Assembly (NCBI GenBank): GCA_964652775.1
Contig: CAZZAM010000001.1
Location: forward strand, 62,001 to 126,000
Length of the DNA stretch: 64,000 nt
Direction: 5' to 3'
DNA from: UBA11346 sp038060575
Lineage (GTDB): Bacteria; Planctomycetota; UBA11346
Both the position numbers and the translations under genes were made by a program. Shown piece by piece: positions 55,171 through 64,000 of the stretch (the stretch's first letter is position 1; the number at the start of each line of letters is the position of its first letter). The notes under the pieces are model-generated. The model was not told where the DNA came from. It ran no database searches and saw nothing but the letters and a program-made list of their open reading frames with translations.

Positions 55171-55648
55171 GCGAATGCCTTGGCTGCGAGAGGATGTGGA
55201 TTGTGGTCAAGCCAGGGTGGCTTAACCGATCTGCAATCCCAGTCCTGACATGAGGACCGCCCTCGGACCTGAACAGGGAGCCAGTCGGCTCTAGGCGGCC
55301 ATCATGGCCACCAACCCCGACCTGTCCAGGATCACCGTCCACCGCGTAGATGGTGTAGTGCTGTTTCCGGAGCGGAATCACAATCTGAAGGGCGATCAAG
55401 TGATGCGTGGGTGGCAGCAAACGTCAATTTATGGGCTAGAGCTAGGATAGGATAGTGAATCATCACATTCCCTTGGCATTGGCCATCCCGCATGGCCATG
55501 CGTTTTCATCTTCTACAAGTGAGCGCGACAACAGAAAAAGGCTCCAGCATAACGGCCTCGCAATGCGGTGATCAAGCTCAAGAACTGAACACCGCACGTG
55601 AGTGAACGCCTCGAACATCCCCTCACTGGGTAACGCATTGCTGAGCGA
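55171..55648. other. Intergenic region at the edge of the nar cluster
   Basis: There are 478 bases with no gene I can support. It contains short palindromes (for example GGCCATCATGGCC near 55298-55310), a short direct repeat AGGATAGGATAG near 55445, and paired GCGGTG/CACCGC near 55566-55596. The composition becomes more AT-rich from about 55420 onward, towards the nar genes. No tRNA-like cloverleaf or integrase was seen. Confidence 0.5.
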
Positions 55649-57223
55649 TCAACACGGCTTTTCGGCTCCGCTGCGAGCATAGCACCACCAGTTCACCATC
55701 AAGCAAAGTACGTAAAATCCAGCAAAGCCGTACATCGCATACTCTGGATGTCGAATCTCGATGAGACCTCCAAAAACCTTCGGGATGATAAATGCTCCAT
55801 AGGCCGCGACCGCAGAGGTCCATCCCAGGACGGCTCCAGCAAAACGCGCATCAAAGATTACGGGGATCATACGGAATGTTGAGGCGTTGCCGATTCCGGT
55901 AGTGATGAATAGGAGCAAGAACAATAACAGAAACGGCATAAAATATTCTTGTGGATTAGTGGCATGCAGAGCTGCTGTCAGGCACCAGGCCACTGCGAGA
56001 GCTGCAATAATCATCACTACTGTGGTCCATTGCGTAACCCGCGCACCACCGAAACGGTCAGAGAGCGGGCCGCCGACTGTACGCGCCAACGAACCGACCA
56101 GCGGGCCAAGCCAAGCGTATGTGAACGGATTCGGAGCTTGCGGATTAATGCTGCCATCAGGCAGCGTTCCAAATACGTCTTGAATCAACTTGGGGAATGC
56201 TGCTGAATAGCCAATGAATGAACCAAAAGTCATGATGTAGAGGATCGTCATTAACCAAGTGTGTCTGTCTGAAAAAATGGTAAATTGTAGGCGAAGCGAC
56301 TGGCGAACGGTTACTGGTGTCACATAGCGCATCAGCGCCAAAGTAATCACGATAACCATCGGTAATACGATCCACATCGACCATGCCAAGCCGAGAAGAA
56401 GCCATAAACACAATCCAGTGGCCGCGAATCCTAGCGTCAACAACCACAGCGATCGACCCAGCGCGGCGACGGTCGGTTTAGCCAGCTGCATGGGCAAATT
56501 GTCCATTCGCCACCACGCCAACACGGCCAAGCCAGCGAGTATGGGCACCCAGACCAAGCCGCCGTTTTGAATCCACACCGGAGTGCCCACCGGCAATCCA
56601 CCGGCTGCCTTCGTCAACGCCAGTGGCTCGCCCCCAAACGCACCAAACAGGGAAAAACCCATCACTATCGGAATGAGTACCTGCATGACACTCACCCCGA
56701 GATTGCCAATACCAGCATTGAAACCGAGTGCAGTTCCCTGACGACTCTTGGGATAGAACGCACTGATATTTGCCATCGATGACGCAAAGTTACCACCTCC
56801 GATGCCAGACAACGCAGCCAGCAATGCGAATACCCAATACGGAGTCTCGGTACTACGTAAGGCAATCCCGGCACCAAGAGCGGGAATCAGCAGTAAGAAT
56901 GTTGTCAGAGCTACAACGTTGCGTCCACCAGCGATCGCCAAGATAAACGAATTATTGATGCGCAGCGTTGCACCAGCGAGACCAGCGATCGCCGGCAAGG
57001 TGTACAGCTGCGCCTTCGTAAACGGGAATCCCGAGTTCTGCATCTGCACAATCAGGATGGACCACATCATCCATACCGCGAATGCCAGGAGCAGGCACGG
57101 CATGGATATCCATAGGTTTCGGGTTGCGAACTTCTTCCCCGTAGCATCCCAGAAAATGGGATCTTCTACCGGCCAAGGTGGCGGCGGTGCCTGCGAAGGC
57201 ACCGATTTAGGTACAACGGTCAT
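55649..57223 (-). CDS. narK: NarK-type nitrate/nitrite transporter (second of two)
   Basis: This 524-residue major facilitator protein has twelve predicted membrane segments and a long N-terminal tail with DPIFWDATGKKFATRNLWIS, typical of E. coli-like NarK. The nitrate signature regions are visible: GGGNFASSMANISAFYPKSRQGTALGFNAGIGNLG and, in the second half, GNASTFRMIPVIFDARF. It would exchange nitrite for nitrate across the inner membrane. It is last in narGHJI-narK-narK, 27 bases after the first transporter gene. Having two NarK types side by side is common in denitrifiers. Confidence 0.92.
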   Translation of the reverse strand: MTVVPKSVPSQAPPPPWPVEDPIFWDATGKKFATRNLWISMPCLLLAFAVWMMWSILIVQMQNSGFPFTKAQLYTLPAIAGLAGATLRINNSFILAIAGGRNVVALTTFLLLIPALGAGIALRSTETPYWVFALLAALSGIGGGNFASSMANISAFYPKSRQGTALGFNAGIGNLGVSVMQVLIPIVMGFSLFGAFGGEPLALTKAAGGLPVGTPVWIQNGGLVWVPILAGLAVLAWWRMDNLPMQLAKPTVAALGRSLWLLTLGFAATGLCLWLLLGLAWSMWIVLPMVIVITLALMRYVTPVTVRQSLRLQFTIFSDRHTWLMTILYIMTFGSFIGYSAAFPKLIQDVFGTLPDGSINPQAPNPFTYAWLGPLVGSLARTVGGPLSDRFGGARVTQWTTVVMIIAALAVAWCLTAALHATNPQEYFMPFLLLFLLLFITTGIGNASTFRMIPVIFDARFAGAVLGWTSAVAAYGAFIIPKVFGGLIEIRHPEYAMYGFAGFYVLCLMVNWWCYARSGAEKPC

Positions 57224-57250
57224 GCCTGATGCTCCTTAGTTACCAACGAT

Positions 57251-58717
57251 TCAAGGCCTAGGTACATCCGATGCTACTCTTGCTGCAATTGTCTCAGCCC
57301 GGACCATACGACGAACTACGACATAGAGCCACACCAGGCACGCCAATGAAATCGCAGCTAAAAACATCCAACACGTTGTCCAAATACCGGAGAGTCCCAA
57401 CAGCCAACCAAAAATTATGGGGCACGCCGCGCCACCCAAACCACCAATAACCCCGACTAAACCGCCAACAGCACCTACGTTATTCGGAAAGTATTCGGGA
57501 ATATATTTATAGACAGCTGCCTTGCCAATGCCCATGGCGATACCAACGATGAAGACAAGCACGGTGAAAATCCACACGTTGGCTTGGAAGTAAACATGGG
57601 TCGTTCCTCGCGCGAGCAGTTGATTCTTTATTACTGTATCTCCTGGAAGAACCAACGCCTCCTGCCACATGACACTGGATGGTAAGATCAATACACCCTC
57701 TCGGCGAGCCTCACCATCCCAATTTTCCGGTCGCGGCATAACCACATACGTTCGTCCACTGACCGTAATGGCCGTTGGCGAAACTGATTCCACAACGCCG
57801 GGTACACGGGCCATCACTCCGCGTCCTGGAGACTCGATATCCATGCGTGGGACGATCAGCAGAAAACATCCAATCAGACACACCAAAAGAACCGCGTACA
57901 TTGTCAATCGCGCTCCCCAACGATCCGAAACCGCACCGCCCAGAATTCGAATGACTCCCGATGGGAAACTGAATATCGCAGCCATCGCTCCTGCCGTGGC
58001 AACACTCATCCCATAGACATTCACATAATAGGGAATGAGCCATTGAGCGAGTCCAACGAATGCTCCAAAAACCAAGAAATAATAAAATCCAAAACGCCAG
58101 ACACGAATGTCCTTCAACGGATCCAGACGTTGGCGCATGGTCAGACCCTCGCTGCCAACTGGCCTACGCGGAGTGGTTCCAATAAAGAACAGGAGAGCGA
58201 CGACAACAAGTGCCGCCGCATAAAATGCCGGGAAGTCGCGCCAACCATCCGGATTGGACCCGTGATCCGTCAGGCGATCCAACATCATGGGTGCACATAA
58301 ACTGGTAATCGCTGCTCCAGCATTTCCAGCTCCAAATATTCCAAGTGCAAGACCTTGGCGCTTTTTACTGAACCACACAGAAGTATAAGCAATGCCGACC
58401 GCAAAGGCACCGCCCGTCATTCCGAAACCCAGACTGGCAAGGAGAAATGATCCGTAACTGTCACATTTTCCCAATAGGTACATCGGAACGGACGAAACCA
58501 ATAACAGCAATACCATTAATCCACGACCACCATAGCGGTCTGCAAGAAGTCCGAGTGGCAAACGAATCAATGACCCCGTGATAACTGGAATACCTAGTAA
58601 CAAGCCGATATCACTATCGCTCCATTGGTAAAGACCCTGACCGACAAGCCAGGTTACCAAAACCCCATTGGTCATCCAGCACGCAAAACACACTGTAAAT
58701 GCGATCGTGCTCAGCAC
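57251..58717 (-). CDS. narK: NarK-type nitrate transporter with periplasmic insertion (first of two)
   Basis: This 488-residue major facilitator protein has signature regions GGAFAVGIAYTSVWFSKKRQGLALGIFGAGNAG and FPNNVGAVGGLVGVIGGLGG, placing it in the nitrate porter family. About 80 extra hydrophilic residues (from ESPGRGVMARVPG to ARGTTHVYFQ) are inserted between two membrane segments of the second half. The start is uncertain: GTG 58717 begins directly in the first membrane segment. The frame continues upstream with plausible coding residues (LTVHIPTQRQAISAL) until overlapping narI, but without an ATG, GTG or TTG. Likely co-transcribed with narI. Confidence 0.88.
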   Translation of the reverse strand: MLSTIAFTVCFACWMTNGVLVTWLVGQGLYQWSDSDIGLLLGIPVITGSLIRLPLGLLADRYGGRGLMVLLLLVSSVPMYLLGKCDSYGSFLLASLGFGMTGGAFAVGIAYTSVWFSKKRQGLALGIFGAGNAGAAITSLCAPMMLDRLTDHGSNPDGWRDFPAFYAAALVVVALLFFIGTTPRRPVGSEGLTMRQRLDPLKDIRVWRFGFYYFLVFGAFVGLAQWLIPYYVNVYGMSVATAGAMAAIFSFPSGVIRILGGAVSDRWGARLTMYAVLLVCLIGCFLLIVPRMDIESPGRGVMARVPGVVESVSPTAITVSGRTYVVMPRPENWDGEARREGVLILPSSVMWQEALVLPGDTVIKNQLLARGTTHVYFQANVWIFTVLVFIVGIAMGIGKAAVYKYIPEYFPNNVGAVGGLVGVIGGLGGAACPIIFGWLLGLSGIWTTCWMFLAAISLACLVWLYVVVRRMVRAETIAARVASDVPRP

Positions 58718-58764
58718 GAGTGCGGAGATTGCCTGACGCTGAGTTGGAATATGTACAGTCAGAC

Positions 58765-59493
58765 TTAACTTCTCGCCTGAGTATGCGTCGTGCTCCGGCC
58801 CGATGACCGCACGGTGCGCCGGTCAGCATACCAACGTTGATGCTGCTGCTTCCATAATAAATACGGCAATGGAGCGACCAATACGTGGACCAAGCGAGTG
58901 AAAGGGAAAAAGGCGATGATGACGAATGCACCGACCACATGCGTGATAACCAAGGTTGGCATAGCTGACATGGCCGAAATATCTGGTTGGAAGAGCAGCA
59001 AAGACCATAGGTAAGGAACCATGGTCGAAGCGTACCACGACGAACCCCATGGATATATCCATGCAATCGCTAATCCAGAAACGATCTGAATCGCCAGTAA
59101 CCAGAGCAAAATTACATCAACATGCGTTGTTACCGCACGCATGCGTGGGAACAGCATTCGTCGACGTATGAACCCAATTAACCCAATGATGGCCAGGAGT
59201 CCGCCGGCCAATGCAGATATTTCAAGAGCCAATAGCCGTATTGGCTGAGAATTCCAAATCTGTATTTCGCGCGGAATACAGAATGCGACAAGATGGCCAC
59301 CGAGCACAAACAAAATTCCCCAGTGGAACGCGGTCGAAGCCCAGAACTGGTGCTCGTTTTCAAGGAACTGCGATGAAAGGGAGGAATAGCTGAACGACCG
59401 ACGCACGTAGCGCCAGATCGCCACGCCGATGAAGAGCACCACGGCAATATAGGGAAATGCGATAAACAAGACTGCAGCAGTGCTAGGGCTCAT
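58765..59493 (-). CDS. narI: Respiratory nitrate reductase gamma subunit (cytochrome b)
   Basis: This 242-residue protein has five membrane segments, including LFIAFPYIAVVLFIGVAIW, AFHWGILFVLGGHLVAFCIP, VDVILLWLLAIQIVSGLAIAW and ITHVVGAFVIIAFFPFTRLVHV. The histidines in these segments are where NarI binds its two haems b. It oxidises quinol on the outer face and passes electrons to NarH. It overlaps narJ by four bases (59490-59493). Its start and length match the family (about 225-245). Confidence 0.93.
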   Translation of the reverse strand: MSPSTAAVLFIAFPYIAVVLFIGVAIWRYVRRSFSYSSLSSQFLENEHQFWASTAFHWGILFVLGGHLVAFCIPREIQIWNSQPIRLLALEISALAGGLLAIIGLIGFIRRRMLFPRMRAVTTHVDVILLWLLAIQIVSGLAIAWIYPWGSSWYASTMVPYLWSLLLFQPDISAMSAMPTLVITHVVGAFVIIAFFPFTRLVHVLVAPLPYLLWKQQHQRWYADRRTVRSSGRSTTHTQARS

Positions 59494-60023
59494 GGAATGG
59501 TCGCCTCCTGAGAGTGTTCGGAAAGGACAGCCTCTACGGCAGACAATAAAATAGCGTAGGAACTCTGGATTTTTTCAAGATTTGCACGCAGAATAGCACA
59601 GGCTGGAATCACGCACGTCCTAATAAAGTCTCCCGCCTCGTCTTCGGGAAGACGCTCTGCCAGAATTAATGCCAGAAGGAGATTATCGGGAAGCAATTCC
59701 TCTTCTGCGATTTCATATTGGGCAAGCAAGCGCCGTACTTTGGCGAGATAAATGCCTCGTGCATACTGTTCACCAAACAGATGCCACCCCGTCTCCAATG
59801 TGGTATCGCCGTTGAAGTCGAAGGTATGTGCGTAACGCTCTTGTAACTCGTGCAGCGTGTGAAATGCGATGTCGGCAGCAAATGTCTCCAAGTGCCGAGT
59901 CGCAATCTGGAATCCCGCCGCCTCAACTGCAATCCGTGCAGCTTGGACATCATCAGACATCTGCTGTGACGGATAGCGGAAAAGACTTGCCAGTCGCGTT
60001 AACGGCAGTGCGTCCATAATCAC
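59490..60023 (-). CDS. narJ: Nitrate reductase assembly chaperone
   Basis: This 177-residue soluble helical protein of the TorD/NarJ type has SLFRYPSQQMSDDV near the N-terminus and LETFAADIAFHTLHELQERYAHTFDFN, the typical ERYVxxFDFN-like motif of NarJ. NarJ helps insert the molybdenum cofactor into NarG before NarGH docks on NarI. It overlaps narH at 60020-60023 and narI at 59490-59493 by four bases each, so production is coupled. It is somewhat shorter than E. coli NarJ (236) but normal for many others. Confidence 0.9.
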   Translation of the reverse strand: MIMDALPLTRLASLFRYPSQQMSDDVQAARIAVEAAGFQIATRHLETFAADIAFHTLHELQERYAHTFDFNGDTTLETGWHLFGEQYARGIYLAKVRRLLAQYEIAEEELLPDNLLLALILAERLPEDEAGDFIRTCVIPACAILRANLEKIQSSYAILLSAVEAVLSEHSQEATIP

Positions 60024-61513
60024 GGTCCCCGCTTCGGACCATCAACAAATCCAAATCCCGTACTTTGTTTTACTTCCTGCGGATCCTGCATCATCTCCAG
60101 TGCCTCTTCACGATGCATCGGAGGAATCACAAATCGATCATCGAAGGTACACAGACTGGTGAGTTGATAAATATCTTCAGCCTGTTCTGTCGTGCAGTCA
60201 GCTAGGCGAAGCGCCGCTTCGGCATCGGCTTTTGAAATATCCCCCACCGTGCATGCCCGACGCCACATGCGGACCGCCTTTTGCTTAGCGAGAGCATAGC
60301 GAACTACGCCCTCGTTACCGGCCCCCAGAAGATTGGACAGATAGCGCAGCGGAACGCGCGCCTGATCAATATCATGGAATAGCTCTTCAGAAATGCCGTT
60401 CTTGCCCGTATCACCAACCGCAGACATGACCGGTGACAAAGGCGGCACATAGAACAGCATCGGCAAGGTGCGGTATTCAATGTGCGGAGGCAGTGCGATC
60501 TTCCAAACTTTAACGAATTTATAAATCGGAGATTTCTGTGCCGATTCGATAACTGAATCATGTATTCCGTTAGCGCGCGCCGCCTTGATCACTTCGGGAT
60601 CATGCGGATCCAGAATCATGCTGCGATGCGCCTCGACAAGATCAATATCCGAAGTCTTCGCAACCGCATTGATGCGGTCAGCATCATAGAGAACGACTCC
60701 AAGGTAGCGGATACGGCCAACACAGGAGTGGAAACAAGCTGGAGCCTGACCAGTTTCTAGTCGCGGAAAACACAGGATACACTTCTCGGATTTTCCGGTC
60801 GACCAATTGTAATAAACCTTCTTGTATGGGCAGGCAGCTACGCAGGCACGCCATCCACGACAACGTTTCTGATCCACCAGTACGAGACCATCCTCACCGC
60901 GCTTATACAGTGCGCCCGACGGACAAGCGGCAACGCAACCAGGATTGAGGCAGTGGTTGCAGATTCTCGGCAAATAAAACATCACCAGCCGCTCTACCGA
61001 GAATAGTTGTTCGCGCTGCTCGGGGCTCAATCGCTCCAGGTTGGGATCATTGCGGGCGTATAGTGGCGTTCCTGCAAGATCATCATCCCAGTTAGGACCA
61101 GCCTCGACGTTAATCGGTTTACCCGTCACCATCGAAATTGGACGTGCCGTGGGCTGGTCGTTCCCCGCCGGAGCATTGAATAGGTTCTGATAATCGTAGG
61201 TCCATGGCTCGTAGTAATCATCCATCGTCGGCTGTCGATCGTGATGGAACAGATTGGCCAAGACACCCTTTGATTTCGAGGTCGAACGCAGACTCAGCTC
61301 TTTACCGTCTGTTTTCCAGCCACCATCCCAGGTCTTCTGGTCCTCCCATCGCGTCGGGTATCCAGTTCCCGGCTTAGTCTCAACATTGTTCCACCACATG
61401 TATTCAGTGCCCTTGCGATCGGTCCAGATATTCTTGCATGCGATCGAACACGTGTGGCAACCGATACATTTGTCGAGATGGAAAACCATCGAGACCTGAG
61501 AGCGTACATCCAT
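60020..61513 (-). CDS. narH: Respiratory nitrate reductase beta subunit (iron-sulfur)
   Basis: This 497-residue protein has four Fe-S binding groups: CIGCHTCSIAC (16-26), CNHCLNPGCVAACP, CRGWRACVAACP and CILCFPRLETGQAPACFHSC. The tryptophan in CRGWRAC replaces a cysteine, as in all NarH, giving the [3Fe-4S] cluster. It wires NarI haem to the molybdenum site of NarG. It starts 42 bases after the narG stop. The length and order match the canonical operon. NxrB of cytoplasmic-facing nitrite oxidisers is closely related, but narJ, narI and narK here point to nitrate reduction. Confidence 0.95.
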   Translation of the reverse strand: MDVRSQVSMVFHLDKCIGCHTCSIACKNIWTDRKGTEYMWWNNVETKPGTGYPTRWEDQKTWDGGWKTDGKELSLRSTSKSKGVLANLFHHDRQPTMDDYYEPWTYDYQNLFNAPAGNDQPTARPISMVTGKPINVEAGPNWDDDLAGTPLYARNDPNLERLSPEQREQLFSVERLVMFYLPRICNHCLNPGCVAACPSGALYKRGEDGLVLVDQKRCRGWRACVAACPYKKVYYNWSTGKSEKCILCFPRLETGQAPACFHSCVGRIRYLGVVLYDADRINAVAKTSDIDLVEAHRSMILDPHDPEVIKAARANGIHDSVIESAQKSPIYKFVKVWKIALPPHIEYRTLPMLFYVPPLSPVMSAVGDTGKNGISEELFHDIDQARVPLRYLSNLLGAGNEGVVRYALAKQKAVRMWRRACTVGDISKADAEAALRLADCTTEQAEDIYQLTSLCTFDDRFVIPPMHREEALEMMQDPQEVKQSTGFGFVDGPKRGP

Positions 61514-61555
61514 GATTATTGTTCCTTGGATTCAGAGGTGATGGAATTCGCCGGA

Positions 61556-64000
61556 TCACCAGCGGAGCTGAGGAAGCTTCCGCACCAGGATCTGCGTGTC
61601 GCGATTGCAGCCAATCGGACCCCAGTAATTGAAATGATACGTAAACTGACCGTATCCACCAAGCAGGAGATTGGGCTTCATCCTTGTTCTCGTAAGTGAG
61701 TTGTTCATACCCGCGCGCCGGTTGCCTCGGATAGGCGACAGTGGAACCGACAGCGTACGCTCAGTCGCGTGGTAGATGATACAAACACCGCGTGGAATAC
61801 GGGCAGAAATACTCGCCCTTGTAACAACTACACCGTGATCATTAAAGACCTCGACCCAGTCATTATCTACAAGCCCGATATCACGCGCATCCTCTTCACT
61901 AATCCAGAACGGTTCAACACCACGCGATAATGTAGTCATGCGATGGTTATCACCATAGGTTGAATGGATGTGCCACTTGCCATGCGGAGTCAATATATTC
62001 AGACACTTGGTCGGCCCGTCTTCCTTGGCAAAACGCAGATCCGCATACTGGATCGGCGAAGGACGCGGCTTGTAAGTCGGTACATGCTCCCCGAATTGGA
62101 TGTACCCAGGATGATCGAGGTAGAAGTGTTGGCGGCCAGTCAGCGTCCGCCATGGCACAGCATTCTCAACGTTGTACGTAAACGGCGAATACGGACGTCC
62201 ATTGCCAATGAGTCCAGACCACATCGGACTATTAAGCAAACGCGATGGCTTCGACTGCAGCTCTTTATAGGTGACTTTTGCACCGCGCATTTTTTCGGCG
62301 AGATGTACCAAAGGGACTCCAGTGCGCTCTTCCATGTCTTTGTAGGAACGATACGCGAGTTCACCGTTAGTGACCGATGCACAGCGCAGGATAACGTCGC
62401 ACACCTGCTCGTCTTCAGCAAGCGATGGATATGCCTTACCGTCAAATTTATACGGCCGTTTTTCGTGCATGAGACTGTCGTATTCGTCTTCGATGCGATA
62501 ATGGGTGCCATGTGCACCCAGTCCATTCGCCCGCGCAAGTGGCCCAAATGAACAGAATTGGTTGAATACGTTTGGATACTCACGTGTAACGACCCGCATG
62601 GATGGCATCGTCTTACCGGGAATTGCCTCGCACTCGCCTTTCTTCCAATCACTCATCGTGACCTGACTAATCTCGCCAGCAGAGTCGTGCGATAACGGTG
62701 TCACTACCAGGTCCTTGATCGGATCCGGGAAGTGTCGAATCGATAATTCAGAAAATCGCTTTGCCAATCCCTTAAATATTTGCCAATCACTCTTGGACTC
62801 CCAGCACGGTGGGACAGCCGCAGACAGCGGATGAATAAAGCTGTGCATATCGGTCGAATTAAGGTCTGCCTTCTCATACCACGATGCAGCAGGCAGTACA
62901 ATATCACTGTACAATGCCGAGGTATCCATTCGGAAATTCAGATCGACAACAAGATCCATTTTCCCAGTCGGTGCCTTGTCATGCCAGACCACTTCTTTGG
63001 CTTGGTCCTTAGCGATATCGTCCGTCGCAATGGCGTTGGTGTGGGTTCCGAGATAGTGCTTGAGGAAATATTCATGCCCCTTCGCACTCGTACCAATGGC
63101 ATTGCCACGCCAAATGATCCAGACCCGTGGCCAGTTAGCGGCAGCATCTGGATCTTCGACCGAAAATTTCAACTTGCCTGATTTGAGGCGCGCAACGGTG
63201 TCCTTGATAATTTCGTCGTCCGTCTTTGCGCCGGCCTTCTCCGCATTACTGACAACCGTGAATGGACTGATGTCAAATTGCGGATAAAATGGCATCCATC
63301 CACTGCGCACCGAACGCACCTGCAAATCCATCGTGTGGCCCTGGGCCAAACTTCCAGGTGGCTGGTGCTGCGGAACGCTGTGATAATCCGTGAATGACTT
63401 TTCATAGCGCCACTGATCGGTGTTGACGTAATGCCAACTCGTCCCATTTTGCAGTCGCGAAGCCGGGATCCAGTCCTTAGCGAATGCAATCGACCCCCAT
63501 GACTCTCCTGGGGCTAGTTTTTCTTGCCCAACATAGTGGGCTAACCCACCGCCATTCACCCCAACGCAGCCACAAAACATCAATGCATGAATGCCGGCGC
63601 GGTACATCAGGTTAGCATGATACCAATGATTGATTCCAGCCCCGATGATGATGATGCACTTACCTTTGGTCAGCTCCGCCGTGGTTCCCCACTCACGAGC
63701 AAAGCGAATGACAGCGTCTTTACCCATGCCCGTATAGCGCTCACTCCAGGCTGGGGTGTAGGGAGCGTCCGCATCATCGTACGATGCGGGGTATTCACCT
63801 GCCAATCCACGTTGCACACCGTATTGCGCCATTAATACATCGTAGACCGTCGCAACCGTGATCTCTTTTCCGTCTTTTCCTTTCAGTCGCTTCACTGGAA
63901 CGCCGCGCAGACGCTCCTTGCCTGCACCAAAATCATCAAACACAGTCTGAACCACTGCGTCGTTTCCAGTCAGGAACGTCAGTGCAGGATTAATGGCGCT
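61556..64000 (-). CDS. narG: Respiratory nitrate reductase alpha subunit, C-terminal 814 residues (N-terminus outside window)
   Basis: The frame is open to the window end, so about the first 400 residues of an approximately 1200-residue protein are missing. Visible family features include TKGKCIIIIGAGINHWYHANL, GCVGVNGGGLAHYVGQEKLAP, PRVWIIWRGNAIGTSAKGHEYF, DIVLPAASWYEKADLNSTDMHSFIHPL and the C-terminal NNSLTRTRMKPNLLLGGYGQFTY. NarG binds the bis-MGD molybdenum cofactor and reduces nitrate to nitrite in the cytoplasm. The GTG at 63955 is internal, not a start. The protein is first in narGHJI-narK-narK. Confidence 0.94.
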   Translation of the reverse strand, partial: SAINPALTFLTGNDAVVQTVFDDFGAGKERLRGVPVKRLKGKDGKEITVATVYDVLMAQYGVQRGLAGEYPASYDDADAPYTPAWSERYTGMGKDAVIRFAREWGTTAELTKGKCIIIIGAGINHWYHANLMYRAGIHALMFCGCVGVNGGGLAHYVGQEKLAPGESWGSIAFAKDWIPASRLQNGTSWHYVNTDQWRYEKSFTDYHSVPQHQPPGSLAQGHTMDLQVRSVRSGWMPFYPQFDISPFTVVSNAEKAGAKTDDEIIKDTVARLKSGKLKFSVEDPDAAANWPRVWIIWRGNAIGTSAKGHEYFLKHYLGTHTNAIATDDIAKDQAKEVVWHDKAPTGKMDLVVDLNFRMDTSALYSDIVLPAASWYEKADLNSTDMHSFIHPLSAAVPPCWESKSDWQIFKGLAKRFSELSIRHFPDPIKDLVVTPLSHDSAGEISQVTMSDWKKGECEAIPGKTMPSMRVVTREYPNVFNQFCSFGPLARANGLGAHGTHYRIEDEYDSLMHEKRPYKFDGKAYPSLAEDEQVCDVILRCASVTNGELAYRSYKDMEERTGVPLVHLAEKMRGAKVTYKELQSKPSRLLNSPMWSGLIGNGRPYSPFTYNVENAVPWRTLTGRQHFYLDHPGYIQFGEHVPTYKPRPSPIQYADLRFAKEDGPTKCLNILTPHGKWHIHSTYGDNHRMTTLSRGVEPFWISEEDARDIGLVDNDWVEVFNDHGVVVTRASISARIPRGVCIIYHATERTLSVPLSPIRGNRRAGMNNSLTRTRMKPNLLLGGYGQFTYHFNYWGPIGCNRDTQILVRKLPQLRW

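Noticed and set aside
55043..55420. 125-codon minus-strand frame upstream of the NMO-like gene
   Set aside because: Overlaps the NMO-like gene's start, with a composition typical of chance frames.
55540..55580. Terminator after the second narK gene
   Set aside because: Read on the minus strand, a 4-bp AGGC/GCCT stem precedes a T-run, but the stem is too weak and the loop too long to support a call.
1..64000. CRISPR array, rRNA, tRNA, transposase or integrase
   Set aside because: No regularly spaced repeats, cloverleaf sequence or recombinase motif was seen. The repeats found are inverted or octamer tandem units, not spacer-separated arrays.
60020..64000. Nitrite oxidoreductase (nxrAB) instead of nitrate reductase
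   Set aside because: The order narG-narH-narJ-narI with two narK genes and NarG-type C-terminal motifs favours nitrate reduction; the missing NarG N-terminus would help settle it.

Overview
The window is about 64 kb of protein-coding DNA with no rRNA, tRNA, transposase, integrase or CRISPR array that I can recognise. It looks like a Gram-negative, heterotrophic environmental bacterium: there are lipoprotein signals, a secretin, a SdhCAB complex II and a membrane NarGHJI nitrate reductase. The density of secreted and sugar-active proteins, the NAT_N/GNAT_C-type acyltransferase, the ceramidase-like hydrolase and the FG-GAP protein recall the Planctomycetes/Verrucomicrobia/Lentisphaerae group. 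That placement is inference from gene content only. Layout: (1) 1-1823 holds the 3' end of an FtsQ-like gene and a divergent ftsA, with no ftsZ behind it. (2) 1824-2402 is a gene-free block of nested inverted repeats. (3) 2403-7227 is an overlapping operon of an FG-GAP propeller protein, an HtrA-like protease and an unknown exported protein. (4) 7490-12518 encodes a secretin lipoprotein, a long periplasmic adaptor and a MacB-type ABC ATPase and permease: all parts of an envelope-spanning exporter, but with a secretin where TolC would be expected. (5) 12672-19545 holds a DUF4143-type ATPase, a minus-strand aroF-larA-small membrane protein unit, a lipoprotein, and a cytochrome c-SCO1-PCuAC copper operon. 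(6) 19677-27452 holds succinate dehydrogenase, serA, an exported leucine-rich-repeat protein and gdhA. (7) 27631-53735 is a large carbohydrate region: nagB-nagA, twin GH78-like proteins, a heparinase II/III-like protein, a NodB-type deacetylase, a DegT aminotransferase-ceramidase-like-acyltransferase unit, a PhyH dioxygenase with two AraC regulators, twin CAP-like exported proteins, a 1277-residue glycosyltransferase-glycoside hydrolase fusion, and a GH105-like hydrolase. (8) 53752-64000 holds an NMO-like enzyme and then, on the minus strand, narG (cut by the window end)-narH-narJ-narI-narK-narK. How the genes work together: the lyase, GH105-like hydrolase, rhamnosidase-like enzymes and NagAB fit stepwise breakdown of an acidic, rhamnose- and amino-sugar-containing polysaccharide. 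SerA, GdhA and AroF supply or link amino-acid metabolism. SDH and Nar provide respiration with nitrate as acceptor. The nar block is visibly lower in G+C than the rest in the lines I counted, so it may have a separate history. The two most unusual items are the GT2-GH fusion (48731-52564) and the secretin-adaptor-MacB gene set (7490-12518).
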